A stretch of 64,000 nucleotides of DNA, from NCBI RefSeq assembly GCF_000743575.1, contig NZ_JQGC01000033.1, forward strand, positions 62,001-126,000, read 5' to 3'. This DNA is from Devosia riboflavina. GTDB lineage: Bacteria > Pseudomonadota > Alphaproteobacteria > Rhizobiales > Devosiaceae. Of this stretch, positions 1 to 9,434 are shown piece after piece (within the stretch, counting starts at the first letter, position 1; each line of letters opens with the position of its first letter). The notes under the pieces are model-generated. The model was not told the DNA's origin. It made no database searches and saw only the letters and a program-made list of their open reading frames with translations. A program made the translations under genes and the position numbers.

Positions 1-151
1 GCGGGGTTCGCAGGCACCTGGCAACAGAAGCCTGCACTTTTCCTCTATTCCGCCCGACACTTGTGCCTTAGTCCTTGAAAAGTTCGGGAACGTAAGGCTG
101 ATATGGGCCGTTCGGGATTCTGCCTGAAAAAGCGACGACCAAGGAACTAAA

Positions 152-643
152 ATGGCCGAAGATCATCTGCGCTACGACATTCTCGCCCAGGAAGCCCTGC
201 GCGGCGTCGTGCGCAAGGTTTTGGCCGAAGTGTCCCGCACTGGTCTTCCCGGCGAGCACCACTTCTTCATTTCCTTTGCTACCCGCGCGCCCGGCGTGCG
301 CCTCAGCGAGAAATTGCTGACGCAGTACGACAAGGAAATGACCATCGTGCTGCAGAACCAGTATTGGGATCTCAAGGTCAACGAGACCGGTTTTGAAGTC
401 GGCCTCAGCTTTGACGGCGTGCCCGAAACGCTGGTGATCCCCTTTGCCGCCATCAAGGGCTTCTTCGATCCCTCCGTGCAGTTTGGCCTGCAGTTCGACC
501 CGGCCACCGCGCCGCGCGAGGATGGCTCGGAAGAAGACGCGGCCGATGCCAAGGCAGAACGCACCGAAAAGGGCGAGGCTGCTGAAGGCGAGCAGAGCGG
601 CGAAAAGGTCGTCAGCCTCGACGCCTTCCGCAAAAAGCCCTGA
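152..643 (+). CDS. sspB: SspB family ClpXP adaptor protein
   Basis: A 163-residue protein with the alphaproteobacterial SspB fold: an N-terminal YDILAQEALRGVV helix, then a beta-rich substrate-binding core (about residues 20-115, including HHFFISFAT). An acidic, low-complexity linker follows, and a short C-terminal tail ending VVSLDAFRKK. In this family the core binds ssrA-tagged or other substrates and the tail docks on the ClpX zinc-binding domain, delivering substrates to the ClpXP protease in the cytoplasm. The ATG is preceded by AAGGAA at suitable spacing. An RHH-domain gene follows 15 bases downstream, probably in the same transcript. Function is assigned by family likeness; the substrates cannot be read from sequence. 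Confidence 0.9.
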   Translation: MAEDHLRYDILAQEALRGVVRKVLAEVSRTGLPGEHHFFISFATRAPGVRLSEKLLTQYDKEMTIVLQNQYWDLKVNETGFEVGLSFDGVPETLVIPFAAIKGFFDPSVQFGLQFDPATAPREDGSEEDAADAKAERTEKGEAAEGEQSGEKVVSLDAFRKKP

Positions 644-658
644 TTTTCGAGCCGCGTG

Positions 659-889
659 ATGCAGAAGCGGTCTTTCTCGATCGCCGGCCACCGCACTTCC
701 ATCGCTCTTGAACCCGAATTCTGGCTGGCGCTCGAAGAGATCGCTTCGGTGCGTGGGCTAAGCCTTGCCGGCCTTGTGCGGGAGATCGACGAGACGCGCG
801 AAGCGGCGAACCTTTCCTCTGCCATCCGGCTATCGATCCTCGCCTGGTATCGGGCGCGCGCCGTCGAGCCTATCGAAAAAGCAGATTGA
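659..889 (+). CDS. Ribbon-helix-helix domain protein
   Basis: A 76-77 residue protein. KRSFSIAGHRTSIALEPEFW forms the predicted beta strand and first helix, and the RGLSLAGLVREID segment the second helix of a ribbon-helix-helix DNA-binding domain (the RHH_4-like family common after sspB in Hyphomicrobiales). It most likely acts as a small dimeric DNA-binding regulator, but no target is visible. A GTG at 656 directly abuts the ATG at 659; the ATG is preferred. Its 3' end overlaps the convergent AsmA gene by about 20 bases, so the two transcripts collide tail to tail. Family assignment is fairly sure; the role is unknown. Confidence 0.75.
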   Translation: MQKRSFSIAGHRTSIALEPEFWLALEEIASVRGLSLAGLVREIDETREAANLSSAIRLSILAWYRARAVEPIEKAD

Positions 890-3800
890 CCGGGCCAGTG
901 GGCACAGTGCTCACGCCGGGCTGAAAGCCCAGATTGAGCGGCTGCGCAGGGATAGTCGGTTGAGGCTCTTCAGGGGCTTCGGCCGGCGGGGGCGTGCCTG
1001 TGCCCTGCTGCTCTTCGAGCGCCTCGCGGGCGGCGTCCTCGATCGCCTGGCGCGCGGCGGCTTCTTCGGCGGCCTTCCGGCGCTGTTCTTCGATCAAGCG
1101 GTTGCGCTCGGCGGCGGCGGCACGCTGGCGCTCTTCGTCTTCGATCCGCAGGGCTTCTAGCCGGTCGACCTCAAGCTCATTGGCGCGAACCTGGATGGCG
1201 GCGATCAGTTCGGTGGTATCGAGATCGACAACCGGCGCGAAGAAGGTGCCGCTCAGCCGGGCGATGATGCGCGCGGCGTCGTTTTCGATGAGGCCCGAGG
1301 GATCGACATAGCTGAAGGGGGTCAGCACGAAGCTGCCGTTGAGGCCCAGCGAGGGGAGCGCGAAATCGACACCGCCAGCGAGGCGCGCGCCGCTGCCTTC
1401 GACGATCAGATTGGCAAGACGCAGCGTGCCGCCGGCGATGGCGAAGGCGCCGTTTGCAGTTTCGGCTGTGAAAGGGCCCTGCCCCAGCGATTGATCGATG
1501 AGAATATCGAGGGCTTCGGCGTCGATATTGAGCACGTCCTGCAGCCCGGCAAGGGCCGGATAAACGCCCGGATTGAGGCGGTCGAGCGACAGATCGGCCA
1601 GCGAGAAATTGCCTTCGCCAGCGAGGCTCGAAACGACTTCGGCGAGCGAGGCGCCGGTGCCTTCAAAACTGCCGCTGCCGGTGAGGCGGGCCGAAAGGCC
1701 GGAGGCAGCTTCGGAAGTCAGGAGAGCGGCCATCTGAACATTATCGAGCGACACGCGGCCGGTAATCGTCCGATCGGTCAACGGTCCGGCGCAGCAATTG
1801 CTGAGGGTGGCATTGATACTGCCCCCGCCGATCGAGCCCTTGAGGTTGGCAATGGCCAGGGTCTGCTGATCCCATGTAAGGTCGAAGGCCGCATCCGTGA
1901 GCGTGGAGGCGCCCAGCGTGATCTCGCCGGCCGTTATCGCAATGGCGCCGCGCGTGGTGCGGGTCCTGTTGCTGGCAGCGAGTGGGCCTTCCGGCCACAG
2001 GCCGTCACCGGGGACAAGGGCGACGGGCGAAAGCAATGCTGCGGCAAGGCCCGTGCCAGGCAGGCGGTCGAAATGCAGCGCGCCCTGGACACTGGGGCGC
2101 AGCGCCACCTGCTCCACGGCCACATCGCCCGAAAAGGCCGTGCCGGCCGAGGTGCCGGCAATGCCGGTCACGGCGATGGACTGGAGACCATAGAATTCGA
2201 CGCCGGCACTGGCTTGAAGCGAACCCAGGCCTATGCCGGTGCCGCCAGCCAGCGCCGCAAGGCCGGAGCCATCATCGAGCGCCACATCGAGCGTGCCGGT
2301 GCCGGCCAGTTCGCCGCTCTCAAGCACAGAAAGCTCGCCGCCGAAGGCCAGGAGTTCGTTGCCCTGGCCGATGGAAAGGCGTGCATCAAAACCGGCAGCC
2401 GCGTCGCCCTCGGCAAAAAGGCTGAGGAAGGCAGATTCATTGCCTGAGAACAGCGACATATCGGACGCATCAAGCTGGCGAATGAGATCGCCGCCATTGC
2501 TGGCTTCGAGCGAGCCGATCACTTGGACATGGCCTTCCGAGACGCCACTGAGCCCGCCTGCCATATCGATGGCGAGGTCGAGATGCGCGACGCCCGCCGT
2601 GCCGTTGAGAGTAAAACGCTGCGAACCAGGATTGTCGCCACCGAGCAGTGCGAAATCGAGCGAGGCAGGCACGGACCGATCGAGCACCGGGCGCCAATTG
2701 ATCGGCACGCCGAGAAAGCCATAGATCGCGTCGAGCGCCGGGGCATTGGCGGCGCCGACATCGACATGGCCAGAGCCGGTGATAAAGGGTTGCGCTAGCG
2801 TGCCTGCGAGATCGCCCGAGGCATTGATGCCCATGCCGCCCCAATCGCTGCTGACGAGCCTGGAGAAGCGGAGCCCGGAGCCGGACCAACTGCCCTCGGC
2901 TATGAGGTCCTGTGCCTCGAGCCCGAGAATGCGGATCGTCTGGCTGTTGAAGGAAAAGCTGCCTTCGGGAAAACTGGTGCCAAAAGTGCGGTCGCTGTTC
3001 GGATCGGGGAACATGGCGGCCAGAATGGCGCTGTCCCCGGGAGCGAGGTCGTCGAAGCGACCGACGAGGTCGAGGCGCGGTTCGTCCCCGAAACCCAGGC
3101 GCAGTTCGAGCGCATGGACCTTATTGTTGAGCACCAGCCGGCCATGAGAAAAGCCCAGGGCATCGCCAGCCAGAATGATCTGGCCGGAGAGTTCGGCCGG
3201 GACATTGAAAAGCGGGCTGTTTTCGCTTGCCTTACGCCAGAGCTGGCTCAGGGCGTCAAGGCGTGTGGTTGTGATAGTGATGTCGCCATTGAAACCGGCG
3301 ACGCCGCTATCGTTGCGCAGGGCGCCAGTGAGGCTGACCTGGCTATTGCCGGGCAGTTCGGCCTCGGCGCTGGAAATGGTCCAGATATCGCCATTGGTGC
3401 TGGCATCGATGCGCACATTGCGCAGAGCCGCACCGCGCAGGCCGATTTCGGCGAGGTCGATGCCGATTTCGCCCGGAATGGGCGGTAGCGGCGGCGGCGG
3501 CAATTCGCCGAGAAGGCGCACCAGCTCATAGGGCATCAGGCTCGCATCTTCCTCCGCATCGCGCGGCGGCAGGGTGAAGACGCCACCGGACACGACCGCT
3601 TCGAAAGACGTGCGGGCGCCGAGCTGAATGCTGGCCGCGCCGGTGAGGCGCATGCCGGCCCGGTTCTCGTCGGGCAGCAGCGTATAGCCATTGAGGACGA
3701 CGCGGTCGGTCGAGGCAGTGACCTTGCTTTCCAGCACCAGATTGCCGCGGATCTGCTCGGCGCGCTCGGCCGGCGGCGGCGCCTGCTTGAGGATCATGGT

Positions 3801-4499
3801 GCCGTCGAATTTCGGCGCCTGCCCGGTCACGAGGGCGCCATCGAGGGTCAGCGAGCCACCGCCCGCCACTTCGGCGATAAAAGCGGAAACGCGGGCGGAA
3901 CCTGCGTCATCGACGACGCCGCTATTGAGGCGCAGACTATAGGCCGTGCCGTCCCGGGTAGCATTGCCCTGGAACTGGAATGGTCCGGCAAAGCTGCCGA
4001 GGCGCAGGTCGCCATTGATGGTCGTGAACTCGTAGATCGACCCGGACCGGCGATCGGTCAGCGTCAGGCGCCCGCTCTCGATGCGCGCCTGATCGAGCGC
4101 TACACCCTCGCCGGCGCCAGAGAGATCGACGCCGCTGGTGAGAAGGCCGTTTTCGTCGAGTTCAAAGGCGATTGCGGGCGATTTGAGGATCAGCGCCGAG
4201 AGATTGTATTGATCGCGCAGAAAATCCATCAGCGCGAACTGCGCCTCGACGGCGCCGACCGTGGCGGCGGGCTTGTCGACGGGGCCGATCACCACATCGG
4301 AGAAAGCCAGCCGCGGGGCCGGCAGCAGGGCAAAATCGATATCGCCGCGAATGGTGACTTCGGTGCCGAACACACCCTCGGCCAGCATCTCCATGCGATC
4401 GCGATAGTCGCCCCACTGGATGAAGCGCGGCGCAATGAAGGCGCCCGCCAGAGCCAGGATCGCGATAATACCGACGATGATGTAGATCCGGTTGAGCAC
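870..4499 (-). CDS. AsmA family protein
   Basis: A 1209-residue protein with one N-terminal membrane anchor (about residues 5-25, IIVGIIAILALAGAFI) followed by the classic AsmA opening (FIQWGDYRDRMEMLAEGVFGTEVTIRGDIDFALLPAPRL). The long central part is beta-rich and repetitive, as expected of a chorein-like lipid-transfer groove. The C-terminus (from about residue 1120) is a charged, coiled-coil-like Glu/Arg/Ala segment followed by a proline-rich tail. AsmA-like proteins sit in the inner membrane with a large periplasmic part and are linked to phospholipid traffic and outer-membrane integrity. It is single-gene, convergent with the RHH gene. The family call is firm; the lipid-transfer role is by analogy. 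Confidence 0.88.
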   Translation of the reverse strand: MLNRIYIIVGIIAILALAGAFIAPRFIQWGDYRDRMEMLAEGVFGTEVTIRGDIDFALLPAPRLAFSDVVIGPVDKPAATVGAVEAQFALMDFLRDQYNLSALILKSPAIAFELDENGLLTSGVDLSGAGEGVALDQARIESGRLTLTDRRSGSIYEFTTINGDLRLGSFAGPFQFQGNATRDGTAYSLRLNSGVVDDAGSARVSAFIAEVAGGGSLTLDGALVTGQAPKFDGTMILKQAPPPAERAEQIRGNLVLESKVTASTDRVVLNGYTLLPDENRAGMRLTGAASIQLGARTSFEAVVSGGVFTLPPRDAEEDASLMPYELVRLLGELPPPPLPPIPGEIGIDLAEIGLRGAALRNVRIDASTNGDIWTISSAEAELPGNSQVSLTGALRNDSGVAGFNGDITITTTRLDALSQLWRKASENSPLFNVPAELSGQIILAGDALGFSHGRLVLNNKVHALELRLGFGDEPRLDLVGRFDDLAPGDSAILAAMFPDPNSDRTFGTSFPEGSFSFNSQTIRILGLEAQDLIAEGSWSGSGLRFSRLVSSDWGGMGINASGDLAGTLAQPFITGSGHVDVGAANAPALDAIYGFLGVPINWRPVLDRSVPASLDFALLGGDNPGSQRFTLNGTAGVAHLDLAIDMAGGLSGVSEGHVQVIGSLEASNGGDLIRQLDASDMSLFSGNESAFLSLFAEGDAAAGFDARLSIGQGNELLAFGGELSVLESGELAGTGTLDVALDDGSGLAALAGGTGIGLGSLQASAGVEFYGLQSIAVTGIAGTSAGTAFSGDVAVEQVALRPSVQGALHFDRLPGTGLAAALLSPVALVPGDGLWPEGPLAASNRTRTTRGAIAITAGEITLGASTLTDAAFDLTWDQQTLAIANLKGSIGGGSINATLSNCCAGPLTDRTITGRVSLDNVQMAALLTSEAASGLSARLTGSGSFEGTGASLAEVVSSLAGEGNFSLADLSLDRLNPGVYPALAGLQDVLNIDAEALDILIDQSLGQGPFTAETANGAFAIAGGTLRLANLIVEGSGARLAGGVDFALPSLGLNGSFVLTPFSYVDPSGLIENDAARIIARLSGTFFAPVVDLDTTELIAAIQVRANELEVDRLEALRIEDEERQRAAAAERNRLIEEQRRKAAEEAAARQAIEDAAREALEEQQGTGTPPPAEAPEEPQPTIPAQPLNLGFQPGVSTVPTGPVNLLFR

Positions 4500-4624
4500 G
4501 GCTTCTCGAACTGAATGTCAGATTCCTGGCGCGAGTGTAGGGACTTGCCGTCCCCGTGCAAGTGCGCCGGGCACGAATCCTGCGCAAGATTCCGACATGA
4601 GAATCCAATCCGTTCAAATGATAA

Positions 4625-4646
4625 CGGCCGGACTTTCGTCCGGCCG
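4625..4646 (-). terminator. Hairpin terminator after the phytase-type esterase gene
   Basis: A perfect 9-bp GC stem (CGGCCGGAC / GTCCGGCCG) with a TTTC loop lies 24 bases past the stop of the minus-strand esterase gene. The following bases on the minus strand are only moderately T-rich, so termination strength is uncertain. Confidence 0.55.
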
Positions 4647-4669
4647 CTCATTATCCGCTCAAGGGCAGC

Positions 4670-6862
4670 TTATTCGAGGTCGATGGACCAGAAGAAGGTC
4701 TCACCCGAGGAGTCATCGACACCGTCATTGTCGGTGATGACGAAGCCCTTGCCGGTCGAGTCGATGGCGAAGCTTTCGACCTTGTCGACGACATAGCCAT
4801 TGTTCGAAGCGAGGTCCGGGATCAGGTCACGGACCAGTTCCTTGGTGACGACAGGCAGTTCGCCGCCGAGTTCGGCACCGGCGAGTTCGGCGACCGGGAC
4901 ACGGTAGATGGCCTTGAGGCCGGCCTTTTCGGCGATCTGGTTGTCGCGTTCGACGATATAGGCATAGTCACCATGGATGGTGATTTCGCTGAGGCCAACC
5001 CAGCCGCCTTCCGGCGCAGCTTCGAGCGGGTAGCGCACGGCAGCCCATTCTTCGCTGGCAGGCTTGTAGGAAACGAGCTTCACAAAGCCCTTTTCGTCAT
5101 CCTTCCATTCGCGCTGGATGGCGATCCAGAGCGTCAGGTCGTCACCGGTCCCGATGGCAGCAATACCTTCCGAGCCCGAACGAGTTTCACCGGCCAGCAG
5201 AGACGAGGGGAACGCGATTTCGTCTTCGATCTCGCCGTCGGCATTGACGTGGAACAGGGCGTGCGGGGTGAGCACGGCCGTGTCGCCTTCCGAAGCCAGC
5301 CAGAAGCCGCCTTCGCCATCGAGGGTGATGCCTTCGAGGTCAAGCTTCTGGGCCGGTTCGCCACCGCGCGTAACCACCGTCTTCTTATCGATGCGGGCCG
5401 GCTTGGCGGTCGCATCGATCTCGTAGATCGCGGCTTCGGTAAAGGCGCTGTCGCTCACGGCATAGAGAATGCCCGGCTTTTCGGCATCGCCGACCGCGCC
5501 CGAAAGAGCGGCCCAGCCGATCGGCAGGTTGTTTTCGTCGAGGTCGGAGATGATCTGCGGATAGTTCGGCTGTTCGACGTCCTGCAGTTCAAAGATCATG
5601 ACATGGGCGCCGGCGAGGCCATCGACGCTAAGGTCGGTCTCGTTGGCAGTCACGTAGAGGTTACGCGAGGGAATGGCGAGGGCCCCTTCCGGGCCGAGGC
5701 CCGAGGGAACGGACTGCCAGTATTCGGGAGCAGCACCGGTATCCTTGTAGATGCCGACCAGCGAGGAGCGTTCTTGGTTGACGAAGATGAACTTGGTGTC
5801 GCCAAAAGTGCCGACTTCCATGCCTTCGGGCTCGATGCCCTTGGCGTCCGAACGGCCTTCCGGATAGTGACCGAGGCGGGCTGCTTCATATTCCAGCGAC
5901 GGACCGCTTTCGTAGAGCAGAGTGCCGTCCTTGTTGAAGATGGTGAAGCCGCGCGAGCCGCCGTTCCAGTCGCCTTCATTGGCAATGACGACGCGGTCGT
6001 CATCCAGCCACTGGATGGCATCGGGTTCGCGCAGGCGGTCAGTCTGGGTTTCCGAGAAGGACAGGCGCCCATCTTCGGTCGCATCGATATTTTCCAGCGT
6101 CACCGAGCCGGCGGAGAAATCGTTGATGATTTCGCCGGTCACGCCGTTGAGGATGACGATGTGGTTGTTTTCCTGCAGCGTCACGGCGAGTTCGTTGGCG
6201 CCGTTGAAGTCGGTATATTCGGGCTCGGCATCTTCGCCGGCAATGTCGGCAACGCCGGTCAGGTCAGTGACGCGCATGGTGGCGCAATCGACCGAGCCGC
6301 CTTCGGCGACGTCGAAGAAGGTGATGTTGCCGCCCGGAAGCTGCGGGATGGCGCCGTCATTGACGTCTTCGTCGCGCTGATTTTCCATCGAGATAGCGAT
6401 GATCTTGCTATCATGGTTTTTGGCAACGGCATCCGGCTGGCCGCCAAGATCGCAGGTGAGATCAACCGCCTTGGTGGCGAGGTCGACGATGGCGAGATAG
6501 CCGGTCGGGGCAGTGAAGTCTTCGGTTGTATCGACGGTGACCAGGGCCTTGCTGCCAATCACGGCAACCGAGGTCGGCGAGCCGTCGAGAGGGACGAAAC
6601 CGCCCGCCTTGGGAGCGGCAGCATCGGTGATGTCGACAAAGCCAATGCCACCCAGCAGCGCGTTCGAATAGATCAGCGTGTTGCCGTCTTCGGTCCCGGT
6701 GATGATTTCCGACGAGTTTTCGGTCGAACCGGGCTCAACGTCTGGATTGTTGAGCGCCACGGCAAAGCTGGCGATACGATTAAAATATTCGGCGGCCTGC
6801 ACGCCGGCCGTGGAAAGCAGCAACGCAACTGTGAGCGCGCCAAGAGCCTTGGAAGTATGCAT
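4670..6862 (-). CDS. Secreted esterase-like activity of phytase family protein
   Basis: A 730-residue protein with a Sec signal peptide (MHTSKALGALTVALLLSTAG..AAE), acidic overall as is usual for secreted proteins. The first half resembles choice-of-anchor/beta-propeller repeats (GTEDGNTLIYSNALLGG, ADEPDAIQWLDDD-like blocks, WNGGSRGFTIFNKDG). The second half (about 440-725) carries the phytase-type esterase signature (LDLEGITLDGEGGFWLASEGD, GSEGIAAIGTGDDLTLWIAIQRE, SFAIDSTGKGFVITDNDGVDDSSGE). Members are periplasmic or extracellular and are thought to act on phosphate esters, but the substrate is not proven. A GGGGGA ribosome site precedes the ATG. A three-unit GTCA[T/C] direct repeat with 11-base period upstream suggests phosphate control. 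Confidence 0.82.
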   Translation of the reverse strand: MHTSKALGALTVALLLSTAGVQAAEYFNRIASFAVALNNPDVEPGSTENSSEIITGTEDGNTLIYSNALLGGIGFVDITDAAAPKAGGFVPLDGSPTSVAVIGSKALVTVDTTEDFTAPTGYLAIVDLATKAVDLTCDLGGQPDAVAKNHDSKIIAISMENQRDEDVNDGAIPQLPGGNITFFDVAEGGSVDCATMRVTDLTGVADIAGEDAEPEYTDFNGANELAVTLQENNHIVILNGVTGEIINDFSAGSVTLENIDATEDGRLSFSETQTDRLREPDAIQWLDDDRVVIANEGDWNGGSRGFTIFNKDGTLLYESGPSLEYEAARLGHYPEGRSDAKGIEPEGMEVGTFGDTKFIFVNQERSSLVGIYKDTGAAPEYWQSVPSGLGPEGALAIPSRNLYVTANETDLSVDGLAGAHVMIFELQDVEQPNYPQIISDLDENNLPIGWAALSGAVGDAEKPGILYAVSDSAFTEAAIYEIDATAKPARIDKKTVVTRGGEPAQKLDLEGITLDGEGGFWLASEGDTAVLTPHALFHVNADGEIEDEIAFPSSLLAGETRSGSEGIAAIGTGDDLTLWIAIQREWKDDEKGFVKLVSYKPASEEWAAVRYPLEAAPEGGWVGLSEITIHGDYAYIVERDNQIAEKAGLKAIYRVPVAELAGAELGGELPVVTKELVRDLIPDLASNNGYVVDKVESFAIDSTGKGFVITDNDGVDDSSGETFFWSIDLE

Positions 6863-6913
6863 TTGCGGAGTCCCCCTGAAAAATGCAGGTTCCGCTTAAG
6901 AGTGGGACAAAAC

Positions 6914-6949
6914 ATTGCCATGACGGGCTTGTGACGTTTGGATGACGAA
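6914..6949 (-). promoter_or_regulatory. Candidate PhoB box upstream of the phytase-type gene
   Basis: On the minus strand, reading towards the esterase start at 6862, three units TCGTCAT, ACGTCAC and CCGTCAT recur every 11 bases (plus-strand cores at 6920-6924, 6931-6935 and 6942-6946). The established PhoB box is built from direct repeats of CTGTCAT-like heptamers at this same 11-base period. The box lies about 58-85 bases before the start codon. Confidence 0.55.
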
Positions 6950-7065
6950 GCGGGCTTCTATACACCGCGCCCCCGCATCCCTATATTGCGCATGAGAACA
7001 AAATAAGATTCGTCAATCCCGCGCAGAGCGTGCTGCCCCGGCCCGGCGCGACGGAAAGGCCCTCG

Positions 7066-9402
7066 ATGCCCGGTGAAATCCACCCCCTGCCCCGTCCCCA
7101 AGGCGGCCCGATCACGAGCCAGTTGAACCGGCAAGTACCGGACTATCTGCGCGGCCTCAATCCCGAGCAGCGCGACGCCGTGTCGACGACGGAAGGCCCG
7201 CTTCTGGTGCTCGCCGGGGCGGGCACCGGCAAGACACGGGTGCTGACGACGCGCATTGCCCATATTCTCAACCAGCGCATGGCTTGGGGCAGCCAGATCC
7301 TGGCGGTGACTTTTACCAACAAAGCCGCCAACGAGATGAAGAAGCGCGTCCACGAATTCGTGCCGAACTTCGAGGGCCTGCCATGGATGGGCACGTTCCA
7401 CTCCGTATCGGCGCGCATCTTGCGCACTCATGCCGAACTGGTCGACCTCAAGCCGCAATTCACCATTCTGGATACGGACGACCAGATCAGGCTGATCAAG
7501 CAGCTCCTCGAAGTCGAAAACATCGACGAGAAGCGCTGGCCGGCGCGGCAGTTCGCCAATATGCTCGACGCCTGGAAGAACCGGGGCTGGCTGCCCAAGG
7601 ACGTGCCCGCTGCCGAGAATGGCTACTTCGCCAATGGCAAGGCGCCGAACCTTTACGCCGACTACCAGGCCCGCCTCAAAACGTTGAACGCCGTCGACTT
7701 CGGCGACCTGCTGCTTGAATGTATCCGGCTATTCCGAGAAAACCCGGAAGTGCTCGCCGAATATCACCGCAAATTCAAATACATGCTGGTCGACGAATAT
7801 CAGGACAGCAACACGGCCCAATACCTTTGGCTCCGTCTGCTCGCCCAGGGAAAGCCGGCCTCGGAAGCCAATATCTGCGTGGTGGGCGACGACGACCAGT
7901 CGATCTATGGCTGGCGCGGCGCCGAGGTGGACAATATCCTGCGCTTCGAAACCGATTTTCCCGGCGCAAAAGTCATAAAGCTCGAACGCAATTATCGATC
8001 GACGGCCAATATCCTCAAGGCCGCCTCGACGCTGATTGCGCACAACGAAAGCCGGCTCGGCAAGACGCTGCACACGGACGTTGCAGAGGCAGGCGAGCCG
8101 ATCTCCTTCACGCAAGTCTATGACTCCGAGGAAGAGGCGCGGACGGTCGGTGAGGAGATCGAGCAGTATCAGCGCCTCAACGAGCCGCTGAACTCGATGG
8201 CGATATTGGTGCGCGCATCGTACCAGATGCGTGAGCTTGAAGAGCGCTTCATCACGCTGGGGCTGAATTATCGCGTCGTCGGCGGCCCGCGTTTTTATGA
8301 GCGTAAGGAAATCCGCGACGCCCTCGCCTATCTGCGGCTCGTGGCGCAGCCGGCCGACGATCTGGCCTTCGAACGCATCATCAATGTTCCTAAGCGCGGC
8401 CTTGGCGATTCCACGGTGAAGACGCTGATGGAAACGGCACGTCACCAGAGCGTGCCGCTGCTTTCGGCGACGCGCATGCTGATCGAGACGGAAGAGCTGA
8501 AACCCAAGCAGCGTACGACCCTGCGCGGGCTCGTCGACCAGTTCGACAACTGGGCCTATCGCGCGGAAAACCTGCCGCCCTATCAGCTCGTCGAACAGAT
8601 TCTCGAAGAGAGCGGCTATATGGACATGCTGGCGGCCGACAAATCCGCCGAGTCTCAGGGCCGCAAGGAAAACCTCAAGGAACTCAGCCGCTCGATGGAA
8701 GAGTTCGAGACGCTTGGCGGTTTCCTCGAGCATATTTCCCTGGTCATGGACCGCGACAACGCCGAAGCCAGCGATGCCGTGACCATCATGACGCTGCATT
8801 CGGCCAAGGGGCTGGAATTCAACACGGTCTTCCTGACGGGCTGGGAAGAAGGCACGTTTCCAAGCCAGCGCTCGATGGACGAAAGCGGCCGCGCCGGACT
8901 CGAGGAAGAACGCCGGCTGGCCTATGTGGGGATCACGAGAGGCCGCAAGCGCGTTCGCATTTCGGCGGCGCAGAACCGGCGCATTCATGGATTGTGGCAA
9001 TCGGCCATGCCATCGCGCTTTGTCGACGAACTGCCGCCGGATGCGGTGGTCGTGACCGATCGGGGCTCGGCCTATGGCGGCTATGGCTACGGTGGTGGGG
9101 CCACGTCGCGCTTCAACAAGGCCGATCCGTTTGAAAGCGTCTATGAAACGCCGGGCTGGCAGCGCGCACGCGCCAACCAGGCCAATCGCAAGGGTGGCGG
9201 TCCCCTCACCATCGAGGGTGAATTGGTGGCGCGGTCGGTCGACCTCGGCGGCCAATCGAGCGGCTATAAGCCCGGCGAGCGCGTCTTCCATCTCAAATTC
9301 GGCTATGGCGAAGTGATGAGTGTCGAGGGCAACAAGCTGACGATCGATTTCGAGAAGGCCGGCACCAAGAAAGTTCTCGAAAGCTTCATCCAGAAAGGTT
9401 AG
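7066..9402 (+). CDS. uvrD: ATP-dependent DNA helicase UvrD/PcrA
   Basis: A superfamily 1A helicase of about 778 residues. Motif I is GAGTGKT near residue 51, motif II the DEYQDSN Walker B variant, motif III GDDDQSIYGWRGA, motif IV ERNYRS, motif V VTIMTLHSAKGLEF and motif VI AYVGITRGRK. It unwinds DNA 3' to 5' in nucleotide-excision and mismatch repair and removes stalled complexes. The C-terminus (GERVFHLKFGYGEVMSVEGNKLTIDFEKAG) is the Tudor-like region of UvrD/PcrA. An in-frame GTG exists at 7030, but the ATG at 7066 has GGAAAGG six bases upstream and is preferred. It is divergent from the esterase gene and followed closely by a YbjQ gene. Confidence 0.95.
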   Translation: MPGEIHPLPRPQGGPITSQLNRQVPDYLRGLNPEQRDAVSTTEGPLLVLAGAGTGKTRVLTTRIAHILNQRMAWGSQILAVTFTNKAANEMKKRVHEFVPNFEGLPWMGTFHSVSARILRTHAELVDLKPQFTILDTDDQIRLIKQLLEVENIDEKRWPARQFANMLDAWKNRGWLPKDVPAAENGYFANGKAPNLYADYQARLKTLNAVDFGDLLLECIRLFRENPEVLAEYHRKFKYMLVDEYQDSNTAQYLWLRLLAQGKPASEANICVVGDDDQSIYGWRGAEVDNILRFETDFPGAKVIKLERNYRSTANILKAASTLIAHNESRLGKTLHTDVAEAGEPISFTQVYDSEEEARTVGEEIEQYQRLNEPLNSMAILVRASYQMRELEERFITLGLNYRVVGGPRFYERKEIRDALAYLRLVAQPADDLAFERIINVPKRGLGDSTVKTLMETARHQSVPLLSATRMLIETEELKPKQRTTLRGLVDQFDNWAYRAENLPPYQLVEQILEESGYMDMLAADKSAESQGRKENLKELSRSMEEFETLGGFLEHISLVMDRDNAEASDAVTIMTLHSAKGLEFNTVFLTGWEEGTFPSQRSMDESGRAGLEEERRLAYVGITRGRKRVRISAAQNRRIHGLWQSAMPSRFVDELPPDAVVVTDRGSAYGGYGYGGGATSRFNKADPFESVYETPGWQRARANQANRKGGGPLTIEGELVARSVDLGGQSSGYKPGERVFHLKFGYGEVMSVEGNKLTIDFEKAGTKKVLESFIQKG

Positions 9403-9434
9403 TCCCGGCGCGTTCGGGCATGGAGGCAATACCG

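Noticed and set aside
1..151. Possible RNA gene or gene end at the left edge
   Set aside because: GCAGGC and GCCTGC could pair, but no tRNA, terminator or coding signal is convincing. I see only the upstream region of sspB.
68..691. 207-codon minus-strand frame across sspB
   Set aside because: It is a shadow of sspB and the RHH gene, whose domain motifs and ribosome sites are clear. The peptide has no recognisable domain.
4973..6934. 653-codon plus-strand frame
   Set aside because: Antisense to the secreted esterase gene; high GC leaves the complementary frame open. No ribosome site or domain.
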